Shown: positions 21,722 to 32,158 of the stretch, in pieces
Numbering within the stretch: the stretch's first letter is position 1
Layout: each line of letters starts with the position of its first letter
Assembly (NCBI RefSeq): GCF_000330505.1
Contig: NW_004443763.1
Span: forward strand, 84,826 to 148,825
Direction of reading: 5' to 3'
Source: Entamoeba invadens IP1
Lineage: Eukaryota > Evosea > Mastigamoebida > Endamoebidae
Length of the DNA: 64,000 bases
Notes under the pieces: model-generated
Database searches by the model: none
Told to the model about the DNA's origin: nothing
Seen by the model: only the letters and a program-made list of their open reading frames with translations
Translations under genes and position numbers: made by a program

Positions 21722-22364
21722 TGTTTGTTTGTATATGAAAATATTAGTTGTGTTTTTAATATTAACAAATGATATTTAGAATGATTTTTAGTTTGTTTTT
21801 CAATGGATATATTTTTGGAATGATAAATTGTAATTCGGGATTTCAAATAATAATAATAATAAATTATTATATGTTCAAATAATTCAAATATATAAATAAA
21901 TAATAAAAAATAATAAAAATGTGAAACCATAATCAATAAGAAAATTTAAACTACAATCATATCATATTCAATATTAATAATTGTGATATTAGTACTATAT
22001 TTTTAATTATATAAGCGAAAAAATAGTTTTTACAAAATATAATACTGTTATAATATATTATAAATACAAATAAATGTTATAATTGATCAATAATTTTATT
22101 ATAAATTATAGCTTATTATTTTTATTTCTTAAAACACACAAAAATGAAATTTTAGATTTTTGAGAATTTCATTATTTTTTAAACAATATGAAACCATTAA
22201 ATAACTAAATTATATTAATTCATTGTTTTATAAAACGAGAGATTTTAAAAACGGAATAAACTCGCATTTAAGCGAAGAAAATATTAGTAAAAACAGTAAA
22301 AAAATGAGTGAAATGTCGCTTACTCATAGCCAAAATCCGCACTCGGAGTATATAAAGGGCCGAC
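21722..22364. other. Intergenic, nothing recognised
   Basis: AT-rich spacer between the TLDc gene and the Rho gene with no conserved frame. Its last ~40 bases (near 22340-22364) differ from the region downstream of the other Rho copy, so the duplication ends here. Confidence 0.6.
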
Positions 22365-23234
22365 TTATTTCTTCAAGAAGCCGAAAAGGCCGTGTTTTTC
22401 GCCTTTGCCCTCCTTCTTTTTCTCTTCTTTCTCGCGCTTCTTCTTCTCCTCTTTTTCTTTCTTTTCTTTTTCTTTTTGGGCCTTCTTGTCTTTCTTGTCG
22501 TCTTTCTTTCCTTTCTTGTCTTTGTCCTTTTCTTTGCCGTCTTCCATCCCAAGAGCAACACGTGCTGTCATCTCAAATGCTTCATTCAACCCATTTTGGT
22601 TGACTGCGGAACATTCAGTGAATCCAAGTGCATTCACTTCATTTGCCATCGACTCTATCGACTCTTTCTTGACTAATTGCTTTCCTTGTTTTGCAAGAAT
22701 ATCAACAGACTTTGCATTGTCTCGAATATCAGACTTTGTCCCTACTATCACTATTCGTGGATTTGGTACACCACAATGCGCAACTATCTCAGGAACCCAT
22801 TTTGTCTTGATTCGTTCAAATGATTCTTCTTCTGACACAGCAAAGCATATCATAAAACAGTCTGACCCTGCATAACTCACTGGTCGCATCTCATCAAGAT
22901 CATCTGATCCGGATGTATCCCAAAGATTCATTTGAATCGACCGCCCATCAATACTGATTGGTGCAGTGTAATTGTCAAACACTGTCGGGACATATGTCTC
23001 AGGAAACGCATTTGTCGTGTACGTCAGTAACAGACACGTCTTTCCTTCTTGTTATTCTTTTTCTTCTTTTTACGTCTAATATCATTGTATATGTTAAAAT
23101 ATGATTATATGATTATATGATTATATTAATATATTGATATGTAAATATGTTAATATGTTAATACATAAATATATCATCTTTAACAAACCAACGTTGGTGT
23201 CCCCTATCACTATTATCTTGACTTCCGCTGCCAT
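22365..23234 (-). CDS. Atypical Rho-family GTPase, copy 1 (one intron)
   Basis: Rho GTPase of 241 aa: exon 1 23234-23189 (MAAEVKIIVIGDTNVG) and exon 2 23044-22365, joined across intron 23188-23045 (GTTTGTT…AAG). The join restores the P-loop GDTNVGKT and then TCLLLTYTTNAFPETYVPTV. Switch II reads WDTSGSDDLDEMRP, and the base-specificity motif is GTKSD. The residues matching Ras-type G12 and Q61 are T and S, which predicts weak GTP hydrolysis as in Rnd/RhoH proteins. There is no C-terminal CaaX; instead a lysine-rich tail of about 60 residues ends HGLFGFLKK and may bind membranes electrostatically. It is identical to the copy at 31289-32158 except for the stop codon (TAA here). Confidence 0.92.
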
Positions 23235-23262
23235 CCTCTCCCTTTTGCAGTTGATCTTAAAA
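22371..23262. repeat. Left arm of a large inverted duplication (Rho gene)
   Basis: This ~892-bp stretch recurs inverted at 31261-32152. Exons, the 144-bp intron and about 30 bp of 5' flank all match base for base wherever I compared them. The match ends abruptly at the last codons on one side and at about TTTTAAGATCAACTG on the other. The two arms bracket an 8-kb gene island. Confidence 0.9.
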
Positions 23263-24159
23263 TTGTCTTTTTGTTTTTCGATTCAAAAAGAAATTGAAGT
23301 AATTGAAAAGAGCTTTAGAAACCCTGAGTATGACTTCCTAAACCCCCGTTCATTTCAATCTAAAGGCCCTGTTGTGTTCTTTTAATATAGAAAAAAAACA
23401 CTTAAAGTTAAAAAATAGTATGAATACAATTTAAACTAATATGCCAACACGTGTCGTTTTAATATTGTTATTTTTATGGTTTGGTAATAATTGGTTTCAA
23501 GAAACTATTTTTTCATTAGTTCGTCGAATTACCAAGTTGTAATATCATTGAAAAAATTAACCATATTACTAATAAAAAGTACTATAATATTATTATTTCT
23601 TAGAAAAACTCATTTTTTAATGAAATGACAAAAATAACTTTTTAATTGTTTAATATTATTTGTCTGATTTTTCGGGAACTAATTAAAATTGGAAATTTTT
23701 TTAAATAGTTCAAATTAATTAATTTATTAATTAATCGATTTAATTTATTATTTTTATATAGTATTTTCAATTGTTATTTATTATTAAAATACTTACCAAT
23801 AATTACTAGTTTTCTTTAATATTCAAATTAAAATCAATTAGTTTTGACTTTTACTTGTAAACTCAATAATTTATAGGTACTTTTTGATTAAATCATTTAA
23901 CTATAAAATAGTTCAGATTAATTAAAAATTACATATTAAAGAGATGCAAAATACAAAGTTTAATTTGAAATTATTAAATAGAATTATTGAAGAAATAGTA
24001 TTCAATAGTTTAGTTATAATACATAATAGTTTTATATTTGTATAAATATAAAAATAAGAAACAAATAATAATAAAATATCCCCAACTTGCTCATAAATTT
24101 GTCAAGTCAATAAGTTAATATTATTAGAAGAAAAAACTACCAATGAACGAAAGAGTCAA
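23263..24159. other. Intergenic, nothing recognised
   Basis: AT-rich spacer. The short open frame continuing from the inverted exon 1 is an antisense shadow. No RNA gene or inverted-repeat element was seen. Confidence 0.6.
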
Positions 24160-24792
24160 TTATGGCTTGTAGTTGTAGTCAACACCAGCAGAGCAAGTAG
24201 AGACATCGCCTCTGTATTGTTTCATAGAAGGAGATGACCATCCACCGAATGCAGAGAAGTCAGAGAAGCTAGCGGAGTTATCGTAGTGTGGGTACCACAA
24301 AGGAACGCTTGAAGCATGAGAGAAAGTGTATGACCCCATAATGCTAGACCAATAGTTCTTTGAAGCATAAATACCATATTTAATGTTCATATTAATAGCC
24401 TTGTTGACCATAGCTTCAAAGAAGTTTCTGTTGCTAGTCACACTGCTAGTCCAAGTGCCTTCAATATCGAACCAGACTCTTTCTATTTGTAATTTATTTG
24501 AAATGACTTTAGACCAGAAAGTAGAGACTTGTCCGGCAGCATCACCACATGAGATGCATGGGTAGAAATATGCGTCTGAGTTCTTAATAGTGAAACCAGC
24601 AGCATTGGCATTCTTTAAGGTCTGAACACAATTGGAGTCAAAGGATCCTGTTGACTTCCATGCTCTAACTATCACCATTGTGGTGAACCCATTGTTCCTT
24701 AAACATGTGAATGAGGATGTGGAAGTCGGTTGAGAGACATCAATACCATAATTGGCAGCACTAACAAGTGCAACTAAGAGGAAGGCAAACAT
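24160..24792 (-). CDS. Secreted GH25-family lysozyme, 210 aa
   Basis: Glycoside hydrolase family 25 muramidase, which cuts the MurNAc-GlcNAc bonds of peptidoglycan; in an amoeba it most likely digests bacterial prey. I start at ATG 24792 because it gives a clean signal peptide ([13 protein letters not shown]) just before the mature YGIDVSQP; an upstream in-frame ATG at 24864 would add a non-signal extension. Catalytic acidic residues are visible in GIDVSQ and in VWFDIEGTW (the DxE pair). [10 protein letters not shown] and PLWYPHYD follow as in the family, and the protein ends YNYKP. Family members are mainly bacterial or phage, so ancient horizontal transfer is likely (established for Entamoeba lysozymes in general, inferred here). 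Confidence 0.92.
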   Translation of the reverse strand: MFAFLLVALVSAANYGIDVSQPTSTSSFTCLRNNGFTTMVIVRAWKSTGSFDSNCVQTLKNANAAGFTIKNSDAYFYPCISCGDAAGQVSTFWSKVISNKLQIERVWFDIEGTWTSSVTSNRNFFEAMVNKAINMNIKYGIYASKNYWSSIMGSYTFSHASSVPLWYPHYDNSASFSDFSAFGGWSSPSMKQYRGDVSTCSAGVDYNYKP

Positions 24793-24815
24793 GACTGACT
24801 GAGCTTCTAAATCGC

Positions 24816-24823
24816 TTTTTATA
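24816..24823 (-). promoter_or_regulatory. Probable TATA element of the lysozyme gene
   Basis: TATAAAAA lies 24 bases upstream of the ATG at 24792 on the minus strand, in otherwise A/T-rich DNA. Entamoeba 5' UTRs are very short, so this position fits a core promoter. It rules out the upstream ATG at 24864 as the main start. Confidence 0.4.
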
Positions 24824-24864
24824 CTCAAAAAATTTTGAAAAAAATCGAAATGAAAAATTTTCAA

Positions 24865-26057
24865 AATTTTTTATTTTCATTTTTCAAATATTTTTGGAAA
24901 TGGCAAGAAAAAGAATAATTCGAAGCGTGCAGATTTTTTGAATGGTAAAAGATTGTTCGTTTTTTGTGTATTAAAAACAAAGTTTACAAATTATCATTTG
25001 TTATTAATGAATTTAACTATTAAATTATAAATTATATAGTACACAGTTGAAATAAAAATTTAATTTTAAATAAATTGAAATTTTGAATTGTTAAGAAATA
25101 ATAAGAAAAAATTAATAAAAATGAATTGAGTTGTAAAGCAAAATCATAAAATGTGTTAATTATTTGATTTATAATTAATTTTATAAATTATCGACATATT
25201 TATTAATATAAAATACAGGGAAAATAAATTAATTGTTAGTTTTATTGTTTTTTGGTAAAAATAAAACACTATTGCGTTTTATGTGAAAGTATTGACAAAA
25301 ATAAGTTTTTTTTAACTTAACAATAGATTTATTTTGTTGTATTAATTATAATAATAGATATTATTAAAACACATAACCATAAATTATATAAATTATGATT
25401 AAATAGACCATTAATTCGGGATGAAACATTATACTGTTATTGTTTTCGACAGTATTAAAATGATTAAATAAATCAAACTATAATTTCTAGTTTATATTTT
25501 TTAAATAAAAAAAAACCAATACAATCAAATTAAAATATAAAATCATTAGTATAACACGGCGCTTTTATTTAACAAAAGCGGGAAATCACGCATAACAATT
25601 GTGTGATAAAAGTATCTGTAGTGGAAAAAGCAATTTGATTAGAAAAATCTTAAGGCTTTTTTAGTTTGTTATAAACTATTATTTATAGTTTAAATATATA
25701 TTTTATAACACTCTTGCCTAATTAATAATTTTCGGCGATTAAAAAGAATATTCTTTTAATTTCGATTTGAATATCTCAAAATAATAACATTGACATTGTC
25801 ATATTTTTTTAATTCAAAATTATAAAATTGAATTATTAGGGTTACCCATCAATTTTTGAATTTATTGATTTCACACTTGATTAAATCACTTTAAATAAAA
25901 AATTGAACAAGTCAATTCAAATAACATTTGTTGATTAACAAATGTTATCTATAACAAAAAATAAAAAATGTTATATAAAACATTTTATGGCAATGATGAA
26001 TCAAAAATGTTATTTTCACCATCATGAGTAAAACTCGAAAACCCCAATAAGTAATAA
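24865..26057. other. Intergenic, nothing recognised
   Basis: A 1.2-kb AT-rich spacer between divergently transcribed GH25 and Sec63 genes, which must contain both promoters. No coding remnants or repeat ends are recognised. Confidence 0.6.
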
Positions 26058-28226
26058 ATGAGTGAAGAGAAGCCGATTTTCGACGATCAAATGTTTCAAG
26101 TATTTCTGACTGGCTTGTCTGGGACCATAGTAGTTCTTTGGGTCTTATATTTACTTCGCCAACGTATAAAAGTTCTTCCGAGTTTCCCTTGCACCTGTTC
26201 TCGTTGTCTTGAGAAGAAAGCAAAGCTTACTCGTCGACGTAACCGACTGACTGGCTCTCTTTGTCTTCAGCTTTTCTTCATTTTCTTACTCACATTATTG
26301 TTCCTCCGTGGAGCTTATAAGACCGTCACAACTCCTGTTGGTACTCCGACTGTTCTCTATGACCCGTATACTATTCTTGAAGTGTCGCAGACTTCTTCCG
26401 ACAAAGACATTCGCAGTTCTTATCGAAAATTGTCTCTCAAATACCACCCCGACAAAAACAAGTCTCCCGAAGCTGAAGAAAAATTCATTCAAATCACCAA
26501 AGCGTATGAGACTCTCACCGACCCTCTCAAATTAAAACTTTGGCGCGAAACGGGAAACGAAGAGGAGAAACGCATCGAGAAAAATGGGATCGGTCTCCCC
26601 ATGTTCTTGACACTTCAGAAAAACAGAACCGTCGTATTAGGCTTCTACTTCTTCATCGTCGTCATCCTTTTCCCTATCGGCGTCTGGTTACTCCTCCGCA
26701 AGTTCCACAATTACGACAACAACAATTTGACTCTCGAGACCAATGCCATCTTTATGCAACTCATCGACACTAATCTCACCTTCCCAACACTCATCGAAGT
26801 CCTCACACTCTCTAATGAAATCACAGAGATCGTTACAATCAAACCAGATGACCAGAAATACCTCCCCGCTATTCAAAAAAGAGTCAACTCACTCTTCATA
26901 AAAACTCCAAAGTACAACTCTCCTCAAGCAGTTAAAGCCCAAATCCTTCTCGCCGCTCATTTAACTCGTTTACACAACGAACTCCCTTACTACTTACGTG
27001 ACGACTTGGATGAGATCCTTCAAGTCGTACCAAACATCTTACATGGAATGGTCTCCGTCATGTTCTCCAAACGAAATTTGAATGGCGTCTGGCAGTGCAT
27101 TCGTTTGAATCAAATGGTGACCCAAGCCACCGACATCGAATTCAACCAAATCCCCGAGGACGTCGACTCAAAGCTCTTTGGCAAGAATATGACCTTTGAG
27201 AAGTTCTGCCGTCTCACTCCAGAAGACCGCAAACGTCTGATTGAAGACCGTGTCGTTGACGGCATCGACAAATCTAAAGATGTGAAGTTGATCCAACCAC
27301 TCAAAGAGAAGAGTGAAGTCAAGAAGATGAAGCTTGAGACGGTCAAAGAGAAGATTAAACAATCAATCAACGAGAAGGACAAGAAGATGGGGAAGAAGCC
27401 GCGCTTCGAGGCTGTTGAGGAACATTGTTCTATTCAATCCAAAGAGATCAAAGAGAAGAGTGATCTTGCTCTTCAAGACCAGTCACACAAGACCGACACC
27501 AATGCCTTCAAACCTTTAACCGTCGAAGCAAAGACTCGACAGAAGGTCATTCTCAATTACTTCAATTACTTCCCAACTACTATCGATTTCGTCGTTCGTG
27601 CTATGAGTGCCACTATGACAAGAACAGTCATCGCCGGAATACCTTTAGTCATCGTCATCAACGCGTACAGGTACCCCCGTGGCCAAGACGGCGAAGTCCT
27701 TCCAAAGCTTCGCGGGAAGCTTCAGAAGATCTTAGACGCCGAGAAAGAGGATCTCCCCGTCGAGCCGCAGAGTGCTGAAGAGCTCTTAAAACGACCAACA
27801 GAAGAGCAAGAAGACGACGTCGATCCGGTCATCCCTGACGTTGAAATTGTTCACGCCCCTCCTCAAGATGTTTACGTCCATTGCCCGTATTGTCCCAATG
27901 AACGACTTGAAAGGTGGTGGTTTATCCTGACCGACATGCGGAACAGTGTTGTTCTGAATGCGGCACATGGGTATATCCCCGTCTCGGAGTTGCCCTTTAT
28001 TACTCGCGTGTTTGCACCGACTCCGAAGCAAGCGGGGAACTACGCCGTGAGTTTACATATAGTGTGTGATTCGTATATGGGGTGTAGTCGAGTCTTCCCA
28101 TTGAACTTCACTGTAGTAGAGAGGAAGAAAAGTGCAGAGGAAGACTTAGTGAATGGAGAAGAGGAAGAAGAAGAGATGGAAAGTGACGACGTTGAAAGTA
28201 GTGAAGACGCGAAGAAGGATAAATAA
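26058..28226 (+). CDS. SEC63: Sec63, ER translocon J-domain protein, 722 aa
   Basis: Membrane-bound partner of the Sec61 channel that recruits BiP to pull proteins into the ER. Two N-terminal membrane segments lie at about residues 12-34 (GLSGTIVVLWVLYLL) and 68-87 (LQLFFIFLLTLLFL). A lumenal J domain at about 102-165 (YDPYTILEVSQTSSDKDIR…) has the essential HPD in KYHPDKNK. A third membrane segment follows (VLGFYFFIVVILFPIGVWLL), then the cytosolic Brl/Sec63 domain. A basic insert of about 90 residues (KEKSEVKKMKLE…) interrupts the middle. The acidic C-terminus (GEEEEEEMESDD) is where Sec62 docks in yeast. No intron is needed. The G+C content is well above that of the surrounding spacers. 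Confidence 0.95.
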   Translation: MSEEKPIFDDQMFQVFLTGLSGTIVVLWVLYLLRQRIKVLPSFPCTCSRCLEKKAKLTRRRNRLTGSLCLQLFFIFLLTLLFLRGAYKTVTTPVGTPTVLYDPYTILEVSQTSSDKDIRSSYRKLSLKYHPDKNKSPEAEEKFIQITKAYETLTDPLKLKLWRETGNEEEKRIEKNGIGLPMFLTLQKNRTVVLGFYFFIVVILFPIGVWLLLRKFHNYDNNNLTLETNAIFMQLIDTNLTFPTLIEVLTLSNEITEIVTIKPDDQKYLPAIQKRVNSLFIKTPKYNSPQAVKAQILLAAHLTRLHNELPYYLRDDLDEILQVVPNILHGMVSVMFSKRNLNGVWQCIRLNQMVTQATDIEFNQIPEDVDSKLFGKNMTFEKFCRLTPEDRKRLIEDRVVDGIDKSKDVKLIQPLKEKSEVKKMKLETVKEKIKQSINEKDKKMGKKPRFEAVEEHCSIQSKEIKEKSDLALQDQSHKTDTNAFKPLTVEAKTRQKVILNYFNYFPTTIDFVVRAMSATMTRTVIAGIPLVIVINAYRYPRGQDGEVLPKLRGKLQKILDAEKEDLPVEPQSAEELLKRPTEEQEDDVDPVIPDVEIVHAPPQDVYVHCPYCPNERLERWWFILTDMRNSVVLNAAHGYIPVSELPFITRVFAPTPKQAGNYAVSLHIVCDSYMGCSRVFPLNFTVVERKKSAEEDLVNGEEEEEEMESDDVESSEDAKKDK

Positions 28227-28292
28227 TAATAATAATAATACTTATCAGTGTTTTGTTAGTACATTTTGACTTGACTTGGTGTATAGAGACTC

Positions 28293-28775
28293 TCATTTCT
28301 CAAACAGATTGAGGATCTCTTGGACAGATCGTTTCCGAACTAATTTGGTCATCTTCTTGTCATCAGCAGTAACTGCAAAATTCAAACTTTTGGTCTTGGC
28401 CAACGTCTTCTTCCTTGAAAGGACTTTTCGTGGCTTCGTCTCGTCTCGGAGTTTCTCGTCTTTGTCCGATTTAGTATATAAAGTGGGCGGAGGTGGTTCT
28501 ACGTTAAGACTGTGCTGGTCATTAAGTGACGGAGTTACTTCATCGAAGATCTCAACGATGAAGGAAGGGAGATTGACTACATCATCACAATGAAGTTCAG
28601 TCTCTTGGACCGTCTCACAACAAACTTGTTTGCCTAACTTCCCATCACTGTCTTCGTAGACCTCAAACCGTCGATACTTCGGACGAAAGATGACATACCC
28701 ATCAAATTTCCTTTTAACCTTTTGGGTGATGTCACGTGTGTATAAACAGTGGTAGAGGTGCCCTATTTCTTCCAT
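28293..28775 (-). CDS. Small protein with ZGRF1/Mte1-type N-terminal domain (DUF2439), 160 aa
   Basis: I take ATG 28775 as start (the preceding in-frame TTG is not a likely start). Residues ~5-80 (HLYHCLYTRDITQKVKRKFD, GYVIF, RRFEVYEDSDGK, LPSFIVEIFDEV) follow the DUF2439 pattern seen at the N-termini of ZGRF1 and yeast Mte1, which bind branched DNA and stimulate FANCM/Mph1-type helicases. The C-terminal half is basic and disordered, ending KRSVQEILNLFEK, a possible partner-binding helix. It converges tail-to-tail with Sec63, 66 bp away. The assignment is from pattern only. Confidence 0.6.
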   Translation of the reverse strand: MEEIGHLYHCLYTRDITQKVKRKFDGYVIFRPKYRRFEVYEDSDGKLGKQVCCETVQETELHCDDVVNLPSFIVEIFDEVTPSLNDQHSLNVEPPPPTLYTKSDKDEKLRDETKPRKVLSRKKTLAKTKSLNFAVTADDKKMTKLVRKRSVQEILNLFEK

Positions 28776-29398
28776 CAAATGGTGTGGTTTTAAGATGGAT
28801 AGAGTGCTGTTTGCGCTGTCTTATGGAATAGAAATAGTATAGTAAAACTACTAGTATAATGTGAATTGAGGAATAGTTGGTTTATAACATATTTATTGTA
28901 AATATATAATACATGTTTTATTGGAAAAAAATAAAGTGTATTATTATTATTGGTTTTTTTATAATAAAATTGTTTATTTATAAATAGAATAGATCCCATT
29001 TTTTTGATTGTTATTTTGTATGATTCAACCAGCAAATATCAATTTAAGTCTTAATTGTTCAACACATTTAGGTTATGTTTTTCACAATATAGAATTTTGA
29101 ATTATTGTTTACGATATCTATACATGTAAAATGAGTTGGAGTAATAAATACAACTATAACTCTATTTGCATAGATTTTATGTGAAATTTTTGTTAAAATT
29201 TGATTAATTAGAGTTGATATTGTTTATCGTTTATATAAACAGTATAACCACTGTTTGTATAAAAATTCAATATTAATCAACGATTATAAAAATAGTCGTT
29301 GATTCATATTGAATTTTAATTGTTAAAAAATAATTACGAAAAACTTAATATAAAAATAACTTAGACATTCAATTCAAGTCTTATTTGTCATCTTTAAC
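28776..29398. other. Intergenic, nothing recognised
   Basis: AT-rich spacer of about 620 bp with no conserved frame or RNA gene. It serves as the upstream region of the DUF2439 gene and the downstream region of the LRR gene. Confidence 0.6.
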
Positions 29399-30439
29399 TT
29401 ACAAATAAGCATATTCAGGCAAGGTAACGATATCCCTGAGTTGGTAGCACCCACCAAATGCAGACTTTCCATATTCCACGACCTTATTTGGCAATTTTAA
29501 ATGTCTAATATGTATGCAATTACAAAAGCAGTTATATCCAACGGATCTAATATTCTCTGGAATTTCCAGATTATCCAGTGACGAGCAATCAAAAAACGTC
29601 GACTTTTTAAGAGAAGTTAACAAACTTGGCAATTTGATAGTTTTAAGAGACGTGCAGTCGTCAAAACAGTTAGCGCCCAAGAACGCGACTTTGTCTGGAA
29701 GGTCGACTTGACTTAAATTAAAACAATTCGAGAAGACGGCACACCCAATATAAGTCACACTTTGAGGTATTCCAATTTTCTTCAAAGACGAACATCCACA
29801 GAACACTTTGTCTTCTAATGTTATTAAAGTGCTTTCTAAGACAATTTCAGAGAGACTTAAACACCCCGAAAAGCATGATTTAGAGAGCATGTGAAGACAT
29901 AACGGTATCTCCACTCGCGTGAGATTAATGCACTGTGAGAACGCACTCTCCTTCATCTCCTTCACCTTCTTTGGGATGTCAAAACGTTGAAACAAACAGC
30001 CAGAAAACGCGTTTCTCCCAATCACTTGTAATTCCTGTGGAACAACTAACGCCTTCACTTTCGAATTCAAAAATGCGTCGTCGTCTATGACCGTCACAAA
30101 GTCCGGAATGGGTGTTTTCGTCTTTTTCTGATCATCTTTGGTGTAAAGAACAGTCCGACATATAGTCTTCGGGTCTTTTAAAAGGCGCTGAGCTTCTTTA
30201 ATAGTAACGGGATAGACATAGATATGATTCTCTATTTCAGGAACAGCTTTCGTCTTCTTTTTATACAGAAATTGCGTCTGGAGGTTCTTAAAAAGACTCA
30301 AAGAGTCCGTCGGATTATAAAAGAATTTGTCTGTGGTCTCTTGAAACTTTTTTGATATTGTTATTATGTTCATAAAATCAACATCGTCTTGAATATATTG
30401 ACAAACTATCAACATTGAGTAACTGTCGAGTTGTGACAT
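29399..30439 (-). CDS. BspA-like leucine-rich-repeat protein, 346 aa
   Basis: Residues ~1-100 are the usual Entamoeba N-terminus of this family (LDSYSMLIVCQYIQ, then a helical region). From about 110 onward come eight or nine ~23-residue TpLRR/LRR_5 repeats with the pattern IPxxVxxIGxxxFxxCxxL, for example KVKALVVPQELQVIGRNAF, then SGC and IGIPQSVTYIGCAVFSNC. The family is greatly expanded in Entamoeba, and some members are on the cell surface although they lack signal peptides. No membrane segment is seen here. Function of this copy is unknown. Confidence 0.92.
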   Translation of the reverse strand: MSQLDSYSMLIVCQYIQDDVDFMNIITISKKFQETTDKFFYNPTDSLSLFKNLQTQFLYKKKTKAVPEIENHIYVYPVTIKEAQRLLKDPKTICRTVLYTKDDQKKTKTPIPDFVTVIDDDAFLNSKVKALVVPQELQVIGRNAFSGCLFQRFDIPKKVKEMKESAFSQCINLTRVEIPLCLHMLSKSCFSGCLSLSEIVLESTLITLEDKVFCGCSSLKKIGIPQSVTYIGCAVFSNCFNLSQVDLPDKVAFLGANCFDDCTSLKTIKLPSLLTSLKKSTFFDCSSLDNLEIPENIRSVGYNCFCNCIHIRHLKLPNKVVEYGKSAFGGCYQLRDIVTLPEYAYL

Positions 30440-31260
30440 GGATTTGAAACAATAAGATACATAACTGGTTTGATTTATTCACTAGTATTCTTTTATTATT
30501 GTTTTATTATTATGTTACTAGTTGTATGTTAATTTAAATAATAAAAATAGTATAAAATACTATAAAATAGAATAAACAATTAAATTGTTGTATTAATAGA
30601 ATCTTATGCTTCAAAGTCTAAAAAAAAGGATTTAGTATATAATTAAGTTTATTAATACTATTTATTAAGATCTTTGTAATTGTTTCATAACAACTATAAT
30701 ATTATTTAAAATAAAAATAATGTTTTTTTATATTTTTATTATACTATTTGAATTAATAGTTTATATTAATTTAAATATAAATTATGATTTAACTATATTA
30801 AAGTTAAACATGTAAAACAAATTTGTAAAATTATTTTTCAAAAAAAAAAGTTATTCATTAAAATATTTGTTCATTGTAAATTAGATTGTATATCAGGAAA
30901 AAGACTGGGATATTTTTCATAAACAATTTTTATAAATCTAAAAAAAACAATCAACCACTTTCATTTTTTTTTCAAGTTGTATCAAATCATAAACAATAGT
31001 ATTTATACTACATAATCCAAGCGTATCAAAAACCATTCAAACTATACATAATCTATATTGAACCATAGTATAAATACTGCAAAACAAAAAGAAGGAAAAA
31101 AACAAAGAAAAAACAGATAATAAAAATAGAATTAAAAAAACAAAAAATTGTAATAGTACTTTTATTATACATTGAAATTATAAAAAGCGTTGTATTTATA
31201 GGAATGGTCTAATAATAGTTTTTTATATCTTGCTAAATTGAAATACTTAAGACGGATTTT
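30440..31260. other. Intergenic, nothing recognised
   Basis: AT-rich spacer with short homopolymer runs and no conserved frame. It ends where the inverted Rho duplication begins. Confidence 0.6.
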
Positions 31261-32152
31261 TTTTAAGATCAACTGCAAAAGGGAGAGGATGGCAGCGGAA
31301 GTCAAGATAATAGTGATAGGGGACACCAACGTTGGTTTGTTAAAGATGATATATTTATGTATTAACATATTAACATATTTACATATCAATATATTAATAT
31401 AATCATATAATCATATAATCATATTTTAACATATACAATGATATTAGACGTAAAAAGAAGAAAAAGAATAACAAGAAGGAAAGACGTGTCTGTTACTGAC
31501 GTACACGACAAATGCGTTTCCTGAGACATATGTCCCGACAGTGTTTGACAATTACACTGCACCAATCAGTATTGATGGGCGGTCGATTCAAATGAATCTT
31601 TGGGATACATCCGGATCAGATGATCTTGATGAGATGCGACCAGTGAGTTATGCAGGGTCAGACTGTTTTATGATATGCTTTGCTGTGTCAGAAGAAGAAT
31701 CATTTGAACGAATCAAGACAAAATGGGTTCCTGAGATAGTTGCGCATTGTGGTGTACCAAATCCACGAATAGTGATAGTAGGGACAAAGTCTGATATTCG
31801 AGACAATGCAAAGTCTGTTGATATTCTTGCAAAACAAGGAAAGCAATTAGTCAAGAAAGAGTCGATAGAGTCGATGGCAAATGAAGTGAATGCACTTGGA
31901 TTCACTGAATGTTCCGCAGTCAACCAAAATGGGTTGAATGAAGCATTTGAGATGACAGCACGTGTTGCTCTTGGGATGGAAGACGGCAAAGAAAAGGACA
32001 AAGACAAGAAAGGAAAGAAAGACGACAAGAAAGACAAGAAGGCCCAAAAAGAAAAAGAAAAGAAAGAAAAAGAGGAGAAGAAGAAGCGCGAGAAAGAAGA
32101 GAAAAAGAAGGAGGGCAAAGGCGAAAAACACGGCCTTTTCGGCTTCTTGAAG
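31261..32152. repeat. Right arm of the inverted Rho duplication
   Basis: Reverse complement of 22371-23262 over about 892 bp, including intron and non-coding 5' flank. The sharp edges at the end of the coding sequence, where the stop codons differ (TGA here, TAA in the other copy), show where identity stops. Confidence 0.9.
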
Positions 32153-32158
32153 AAGTGA
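31289..32158 (+). CDS. Atypical Rho-family GTPase, copy 2 (one intron)
   Basis: Same protein as the gene at 22365-23234. Exon 1 is 31289-31334, intron 31335-31478 begins GTTTGTTAAAG and ends AACAAGAAG, and exon 2 is 31479-32158. The acceptor is AAG rather than TAG; the only TAG in the intron (31445-31447) would break the P-loop frame. All Rho hallmarks and oddities are shared: T and S at the G12 and Q61 equivalents, GTKSD, a lysine-rich tail and no CaaX. The stop is TGA. Flanks differ from copy 1 beyond the duplicated arm, so the copies may have different promoters. Confidence 0.92.

Noticed and set aside
22373..22875. Several long frames opposite or out of frame with the Rho lysine-rich tail (and their mirror at 31648-32150)
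   Set aside because: They are by-products of the repetitive AAG/GAG-rich coding sequence. The Rho frame is conserved and the others have no domain.
24793..24864. Upstream in-frame ATG that would lengthen the lysozyme by 24 residues
   Set aside because: It would bury the signal peptide, and a TATA-like element lies between the two ATGs.
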